Source: Nocardia macrotermitis (GTDB lineage Bacteria > Actinomycetota > Actinomycetes > Mycobacteriales > Mycobacteriaceae). From it: DNA of 64,000 nucleotides. Positions 59,789-64,000 of this stretch are shown here, piece after piece. The DNA lies in the NCBI RefSeq assembly GCF_009604405.1, contig NZ_WEGK01000017.1, positions 1 through 64,000 of the forward strand. Reading direction: 5' to 3'. Position numbers and translations under genes: made by a program. The first letter of the stretch is position 1; each line of letters starts with the position of its first letter. The notes beneath the pieces were generated by a model. That model saw nothing but the letters and a program-made list of their open reading frames with translations. It searched no databases and was not told where the DNA came from.

Positions 59789-59811
59789 CCACCGAACATT
59801 CGTTCGGGTGG
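59789..59811 (-). terminator. Possible terminator after the CPBP gene
   Basis: CCACCGAAC (59789-59797) pairs with GTTCGGGTGG (59802-59811) with one bulged G and a 4-base loop, 50 nt beyond the end of the CPBP gene. Modest hairpin. Confidence 0.4.
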
Positions 59812-59860
59812 TTCGCGAAAAAACGCACCCACCAGCAACTTTCGAGAAACCGGCGAAGGG

Positions 59861-60640
59861 TCAGTGCAGGGCGGTGTGCCAGACCAGAGCCGCGGCGAGC
59901 GCGCCGGCCCCGTTGAGCGACCAGTGCAGCGCGATCGGTGCGAGCAGGCTGCCGCTGCGCCGCCGCAACCAGGTGAAGACCGCGCCCGCCGCGCCGGTCG
60001 CCAGCACCGCCAGCGCGATACCCGCGATCTGCGCCGCCGGACCGCTGCCGAGGATGCCGCTCAGCCCGCGATTGCCGCTGGTGAGACCGAGTGAGGAGGC
60101 GATGTGCCAGAGCCCGAAAAGCAGTGAGCCCGCGGCGAATACGCCGCGTACGCCGTAGGCGCGGTCGAGTGCGCCGTGCAGGACGCCGCGGAAGGCGAGT
60201 TCCTCGGGGATGACGGTCTGCAATGGGATCACGATCATCGAGGCGATCAGCGCGCCGGAGATGGTCGCATAGCGATCGGCCAGGAAGAACGGCCGCGTGA
60301 TCGGCAGTATCGCGCCGATCAGCACCGCGCTCAGCACGATGCCGACCGCGGCCAGCGCGTAGAGCGTGCCGCGTCGCCACTGTCGCGGGGACAGGCCGAG
60401 TTCGGACCAGCCGAGGCCGCGTCGGCGCATCAGCAGCACCAGCGCCACCGCGGCCACCGGGACCGTCGCGATATTGGCCCAGGCCGAGGTGAAGTGGGCG
60501 ATCAGGTTGGTGCCCGCCAGGGTGAGGACGACCACGGCGACGTCCACGTAGGCGTGGATTCGGCGGGCCGGTCCGGCGGTCGCGGGCGGTTCGGCGGTGG
60601 TGCTCGTGCCGGACGCGCCGTCGTTATCGTTTCGAGACAT
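59861..60640 (-). CDS. CPBP-family intramembrane protease
   Basis: 259 aa with about seven membrane helices. The three conserved CPBP blocks are present: PEELAFRGVL (Glu-Glu and Arg), FGLWHIA (His) and HWSLNGAG (His, Asn). Members are Rce1-like metal-independent or Glu-dependent intramembrane peptidases, in bacteria often linked to bacteriocin immunity or membrane-protein turnover; the target is unknown here. The start ATG 60640 (MSRNDNDG) is preferred; an in-frame ATG at 60679 is the alternative. It is divergent from the EXLDI-type gene. Confidence 0.87.
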   Translation of the reverse strand: MSRNDNDGASGTSTTAEPPATAGPARRIHAYVDVAVVVLTLAGTNLIAHFTSAWANIATVPVAAVALVLLMRRRGLGWSELGLSPRQWRRGTLYALAAVGIVLSAVLIGAILPITRPFFLADRYATISGALIASMIVIPLQTVIPEELAFRGVLHGALDRAYGVRGVFAAGSLLFGLWHIASSLGLTSGNRGLSGILGSGPAAQIAGIALAVLATGAAGAVFTWLRRRSGSLLAPIALHWSLNGAGALAAALVWHTALH

Positions 60641-60713
60641 CGCGGCCAGTCTACGTTCGTTTGCTGAGAGTTCGCGCAACTCGTTCGGGTGTGAGTTTCA
60701 AGCGGGCCTTGCG

Positions 60714-60737
60714 CTATATGTATACGTCTACGTATAG
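60714..60737. promoter_or_regulatory. 24-bp PadR-like palindrome upstream of the EXLDI gene
   Basis: Left half CTATATGTATAC and right half GTCTACGTATAG match as inverted repeats at 10 of 12 positions. The AT-rich ATGT/ACGT-type core resembles PadR-family operators. It lies 134 nt before the EXLDI-type start and 74 nt before the divergent CPBP start. Confidence 0.6.
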
Positions 60738-60870
60738 TGGTGACGAGGCAAGGCGATGGGTAGCCCTCGACGTTGCGGGCGGTCGCCGAAGCCTTGATTG
60801 CACGGTTCCCCGTGTAATCGAATGAATCGCTTGATGCGCATCCATGCATCAGTTCGGGAAGGTGACACCC

Positions 60871-61326
60871 ATGTCCATTGATTCGCAGCAGCTCGTTCCG
60901 GCCGACGCGGCAGCCGGGACCGAGACCGAATTCACGACCGTCGAACTCGCCGACGGTCCCGCCGGGGCGCGCACCAAACGCTTCGAGGGCCGCTTCGTGG
61001 TCCAGGGGCGCGAGTTCGGCAAGCGCGAGGTCGAGGTGACCAAGATCTACCAGGGGCGCTCGGGCAAATTCGTGGTGCAGCGGCAGCGGTTCGACTGGGC
61101 GGAGATGGCCTCGCGCGCCAACTTCCAGGGCAACTGGAAGAACTGGCTGGGCATGCTGGGTGGTGGCGGCTTCGGTGCGGATCTGGCGGACGAGCCGAGC
61201 TGGGGCGACTACGAGGTCCGGGTGGTGGACACCCTCGACGGTCTGGGAGCGGTGCTCTCGCCGAAGCTGCACCGTCGCGTGACCGCCGTGGTCGAGCAGC
61301 CGCGCGTCGAGGACCTCGATCTCTGA
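60871..61326 (+). CDS. EXLDI-type small protein
   Basis: 151 aa soluble protein. The strand pattern KRFEGRFVVQGRE, TKIYQGRSGKFVVQRQRFDW and NWLGMLG, the central EVRVVDTLDGL and the end PRVEDLDL match my recollection of the actinobacterial EXLDI family, named for its C-terminal E-x-L-D-I(L). Members usually sit beside PadR-type regulators; none is in this window, but a PadR-like palindrome lies upstream. GGAAGG precedes the ATG at 60871; the in-frame start at 60844 is less likely. Function unknown. Its stop is 10 nt from the convergent pseudouridine synthase gene. Confidence 0.72.
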   Translation: MSIDSQQLVPADAAAGTETEFTTVELADGPAGARTKRFEGRFVVQGREFGKREVEVTKIYQGRSGKFVVQRQRFDWAEMASRANFQGNWKNWLGMLGGGGFGADLADEPSWGDYEVRVVDTLDGLGAVLSPKLHRRVTAVVEQPRVEDLDL

Positions 61327-61336
61327 ACGCTCGAAA

Positions 61337-62296
61337 TCAGTTGTCGCGGTGCGGTTCCGGGGACGGTCCGGCCGCCCATCCGGCCGGGTCGGTCCACGCC
61401 TGCAAGGTTCGGGTGGTGTCGAAGCGGCGGTCGGCCCCGGTGACCGGATCGGTGAATTCCAGTGTGGCGGCGAGTAATTGCAGTGGCCGGGTGAAATCCT
61501 CGATGGGGCGTTCGGTGAGTTCGGGGAAGAAATCGTCGCCGAGGATCGGGATGCCCAGGCCGTTCATGTGGATGCGGAGTTGGTGGGTGCGGCCGGTGTG
61601 TGGGCGCAGGCGGTAGCGGCCCAGTCCATCGCGGTGGTCGAGCAGCTCCACATGTGTTTCGGCATTCGGCTCGCCGGGGGTTTCGAAGGCGCGAATGATG
61701 TTGCGTTCCTTGATGATCCGGCTGTTGATGGTGCGTGGCAGGGTCAGTTCGGGGCGGTACGGCGCGATCGCCTCATACTCCTTGCGCACGCGACGCTCAC
61801 CGAACAGTTTCTGATACGCGCCGCGCCGGGCGGGGGTGATCACGAACAGCACCAGTCCGGCGGTGGCCCGGTCGAGGCGGTGTGCCGGAACGAGATCCGG
61901 GAGATCCAGGTCGCGCCGCAGCCGCACCAGCGCCGTCTGCAGGATGTGGCTGCCGCGCGGGATGGTGGACAGGAAGTGCGGTTTGTCGACCACGAGCAGA
62001 TCCTCGTCGCGGTGCACGACGGTGATCTCGAACGGCACCTCGGTCTCGGTCGGCAGATCGCGGTGGAACCACACCGCCCCGCCCGGCGCATAGGGTGCGT
62101 CGGGGGCGATCGGACCGTCCATATCCACGATCCCGCCCGCGGCGAGCAGTTCATCGATGCGTTCGGGCGCGACCCTGGGCAACCGCTCCACGAGATGATC
62201 GCGGATGGTCGCCCAGGATCCCTCCTCCGGCAGCCGCAGCCGCGCCGGGTCCAGGCCGTGCCGCTTCGGCAACGGCGGCTTCTGCCTGCGTCTCAT
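61337..62296 (-). CDS. RluA-family RNA pseudouridine synthase
   Basis: 319 aa. The catalytic Asp is in AHRLDRATAGLVLF; VVDKPHFLSTIPRG, the KEYEAI block and LRPHTGRTHQLRIHM are the other RluA signatures. It isomerises uridine in rRNA or tRNA; the site is unknown. The N-terminal 70 residues may contain an S4-like RNA-binding segment (ERLPRVAPERIDELLAAGG). Lies 36 nt beyond the LLM oxidoreductase gene on the same strand. Confidence 0.9.
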   Translation of the reverse strand: MRRRQKPPLPKRHGLDPARLRLPEEGSWATIRDHLVERLPRVAPERIDELLAAGGIVDMDGPIAPDAPYAPGGAVWFHRDLPTETEVPFEITVVHRDEDLLVVDKPHFLSTIPRGSHILQTALVRLRRDLDLPDLVPAHRLDRATAGLVLFVITPARRGAYQKLFGERRVRKEYEAIAPYRPELTLPRTINSRIIKERNIIRAFETPGEPNAETHVELLDHRDGLGRYRLRPHTGRTHQLRIHMNGLGIPILGDDFFPELTERPIEDFTRPLQLLAATLEFTDPVTGADRRFDTTRTLQAWTDPAGWAAGPSPEPHRDN

Positions 62297-62332
62297 CGGG
62301 AACGAGCCTATCGGCCGGGCGTGTCGGGCGGA

Positions 62333-63289
62333 TCAGGTGCTGGCGACCAGTGGGGCGAGGGTGTGGCCGGCCAGTGTGATGACGTCCGGATCGCGGCCTG
62401 CGGCAAAGAGATTCACCATCAGGCGGTCGACGCCGTGCGCGAGGACCTTCTCGCCGAGTTGTGCGGTGACCTCGGCGGGGGTGCCGAAGAAGAAGATCTC
62501 CGATGCCGTCGCGGGGTCCATCCCGAACTCGCGCAGGATCTGTTCCACCTGCTCGCGGGCCTTCGCACCGTCCTCGTTGATCACCATCGGCGTGGCGAAG
62601 CTGACTTCCAGGGTGCCCGGATCGCGGTCCGCTTCCGCGCAGCGGGCCTCGAGCGCGCGTAGTTTGGCGGGCAATTGTGTTGGGAGACAAGTGATGTTGA
62701 GGTGGTCGGCGTAGCGGGCCGCGCAGGCGAAGGTGCGTCGTTCGCCGCCACCGCCGACCATGACGGGCAGGTCGTCGCGGACGCGCGGTTCGTTGATGGC
62801 CTCGTGGACGCGGTACCAGCGGCCGTCCAGCGTCGGGCGTTCGCCGCGCAGCATCGGCGCCAGGATGCGCAGCGCCTCCTCGAATCTGTCCAATCGCTCT
62901 GTTACCGTGGGGAATTCGAGTCCGTAGCCGTCGTGTTCGGGTTCGAACCAGCCCGCGCCGACGCCCAGTACGGCCCGGCCGCCGCTGATCACGTCGAGGG
63001 TGGTGACCATCTTGGCCAGCAGGGCCGGATTGCGGAAGGTGTTGCTGGTGACCATGGCCGAGAGCTGGATCGAGCTCGTGCGGCTCGCCAGCGCGGCGAG
63101 CGTGGTGTAGACCTCCATGGTCGGTTCGTCGGGTGCGCCCGGGGTGGCGTAGAGATGGTCGCCGAGGGTGACGACGTCGAATCCGGCGCGTTCGGCGGCG
63201 AGTGCCTGATCGAGGACGGCGGTGAACATATCGGTGGGTGCGGTAGTGGAATCGAAAGTCGAAATATTGCAACCGAGTTTGAGACCCAT
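62333..63289 (-). CDS. LLM-class F420-dependent oxidoreductase
   Basis: 318 aa luciferase-like monooxygenase fold. DMFTAVLDQALAAERAGFDV, VTLGDHLY, the bulge region and LGVGAGWFEPEHDGYGLEFP, with PVMVGGGGERRTF near the cofactor phosphate, fit the F420-dependent family common in actinomycetes. The substrate is unknown. The ATG at 63289 (MGLKLGCNIS) begins at the first family-like residue; the frame continues upstream without resemblance. No ribosome site is seen, but TAGCAT lies 8 nt upstream, so it may be leaderless. The terminal ABC-2 permease gene ends 50 nt upstream on the same strand. Confidence 0.87.
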   Translation of the reverse strand: MGLKLGCNISTFDSTTAPTDMFTAVLDQALAAERAGFDVVTLGDHLYATPGAPDEPTMEVYTTLAALASRTSSIQLSAMVTSNTFRNPALLAKMVTTLDVISGGRAVLGVGAGWFEPEHDGYGLEFPTVTERLDRFEEALRILAPMLRGERPTLDGRWYRVHEAINEPRVRDDLPVMVGGGGERRTFACAARYADHLNITCLPTQLPAKLRALEARCAEADRDPGTLEVSFATPMVINEDGAKAREQVEQILREFGMDPATASEIFFFGTPAEVTAQLGEKVLAHGVDRLMVNLFAAGRDPDVITLAGHTLAPLVAST

Positions 63290-63339
63290 GAGTGGCGATG
63301 CTATCGGCGGTCGATTATTCCCGTCAATGGGAAAGATAT

Positions 63340-64000
63340 TCATCGGACGGGTATTTCCGGTACCGCGGTTCGGTAACTTCCGGCGGCTATCGTGCCGAAT
63401 ATCACCGCAAATCCCAGCGACCACGCGGCGGTGGCCAACAGCGGTGTCAGAACCGGTCCGCTGTATATCAGCCCGCGCATGGCATCGACCGCGGTGCTCA
63501 TCGGTTGCACCCGCACGATGAATTGCAGGGGACCCGGATAGTGTTCGGCCGGAACGAATCCGGTATTGAAGAATCCGCCCAGCAGAATCAGCAAACCGGA
63601 TAATTCCACCGCACTTCTGCCGAGATGCGTCACGGCCAGCCCGATCACCATCGTCGCCAGGCCGATGAGCAGCAGTACCGGCACACATATCGCGGCCGTG
63701 GCGGCGAACCATCCGCGGTGGAATCGCAGTCCGAGCGCGACGCCGATCGCCAGCAACAGCACAGCGGTGAGCAGGGCTCGCACACATTCCGCCAGCAGTC
63801 CGCCCACCGGCACGGCCGCGCGGTTGCCCGGCAGCACCCACCAGCGCCAGAGCAGTCCGGTTTCGCGCTCGCGGAGCAACGACCCGCCGGTGGCGATCGC
63901 GCCGAGCAACGCGCCCATGACCATGACCAGCGGGACGAATCGGTAGATGCTGTCGTGGCCCGAGGTCACGGTGAACAATTTGCCGAATACGACTTGGTAC
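63340..64000 (-). CDS. ABC-2 type permease, 5' end cut by window edge
   Basis: At least 220 codons; the frame is open to base 64000, so the N-terminus is outside. Five or six membrane helices are visible. GLLWRWWVLPGNRAAVPVGG, LGGFFNTGFVPAEHYPG and RVQPMSTAVDAMRG match the same stretches in the DrrC-like permease at 31943-32869, so the two are paralogues. Its ATPase presumably lies beyond the window. Confidence 0.83.
   Translation of the reverse strand, partial: YQVVFGKLFTVTSGHDSIYRFVPLVMVMGALLGAIATGGSLLRERETGLLWRWWVLPGNRAAVPVGGLLAECVRALLTAVLLLAIGVALGLRFHRGWFAATAAICVPVLLLIGLATMVIGLAVTHLGRSAVELSGLLILLGGFFNTGFVPAEHYPGPLQFIVRVQPMSTAVDAMRGLIYSGPVLTPLLATAAWSLGFAVIFGTIAAGSYRTAVPEIPVR

Noticed and set aside
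57834..60158. 774-codon open frame on the + strand
   Set aside because: Antisense to the DUF2637-like protein, which has membrane helices and a ribosome site; the + product is Gly/Arg-rich low complexity.

Overview
The window looks like the chromosome of a mycolic-acid actinomycete, most likely Nocardia or a close relative. It is GC-rich with strong G/C third positions and has a secreted antigen-85-type mycolyltransferase. It also has several FadD-like acyl-activating enzymes, an F420-type oxidoreductase, TetR regulators, promoters with CATACT-like -10 boxes placed to give leaderless mRNAs, and an S10 ribosomal operon that ends at rpsQ. The genus is inferred from gene content only. No rRNA, tRNA, insertion sequence, integrase or CRISPR array was seen.

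Region 1 (1-7427) is accessory lipid and oxidation metabolism: a Baeyer-Villiger-type monooxygenase cut by the left edge, two acyl-CoA ligases in tandem, a small SCO5389-like protein, a nitronate-monooxygenase-like enzyme and a membrane-anchored or secreted Ala/Pro-rich protein. That last gene is coupled to a TrmB/LuxR-type regulator (7430-8458).

Region 2 (8776-29171) is the striking part. Two uninterrupted reading frames of 1702 and 5018 codons have nonribosomal peptide synthetase (NRPS) ancestry, but most catalytic machinery is gone. The only carrier domain has Val where the phosphopantetheine Ser should be. Five of six adenylation (A) domains lack the P-loop and the C-terminal subdomain. 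All three central condensation (C) domains read H-R-x-x-x-D instead of HHxxxD, and the terminal epimerase/condensation pair has lost its His residues. Only one A domain (17.6-19.2 kb) is complete. Four long low-complexity linkers replace missing parts and share a recurring L-P-x-R-R motif (about 21 copies). The frames are open and clean, so this looks like a remodelled, retained NRPS-derived giant protein rather than a decaying pseudogene.

Region 3 (29354-34667) has the mycolyltransferase, a Nramp manganese transporter and a translationally coupled DrrABC-type ABC exporter. Region 4 (35070-43946) has an aldehyde-dehydrogenase homologue without its catalytic Cys, a tandem-TetR regulator divergent from an enoyl-CoA hydratase/isomerase, an SDR without YxxxK, a lycopene cyclase, another SDR behind a pair of operator-like palindromes, a DUF4351-like orphan and a hotdog protein. 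Region 5 (44056-48185) is a four-gene operon of exported or membrane proteins with a Met/His-rich, probably copper-handling, segment.

Region 6 (48611-53898) is the S10 operon rpsJ-rplC-rplD-rplW-rplB-rpsS-rplV-rpsC-rplP-rpmC-rpsQ, with an upstream promoter and a strong terminator. Region 7 (54134-64000) is mostly membrane and house-keeping-like genes: a PH-like membrane protein, an acyltransferase-3, an SGNH hydrolase, a large DUF2637-like membrane protein, a CPBP protease, an EXLDI-type protein behind a PadR-like operator, an RluA-type pseudouridine synthase, an LLM F420 oxidoreductase and an ABC-2 permease cut by the right edge.
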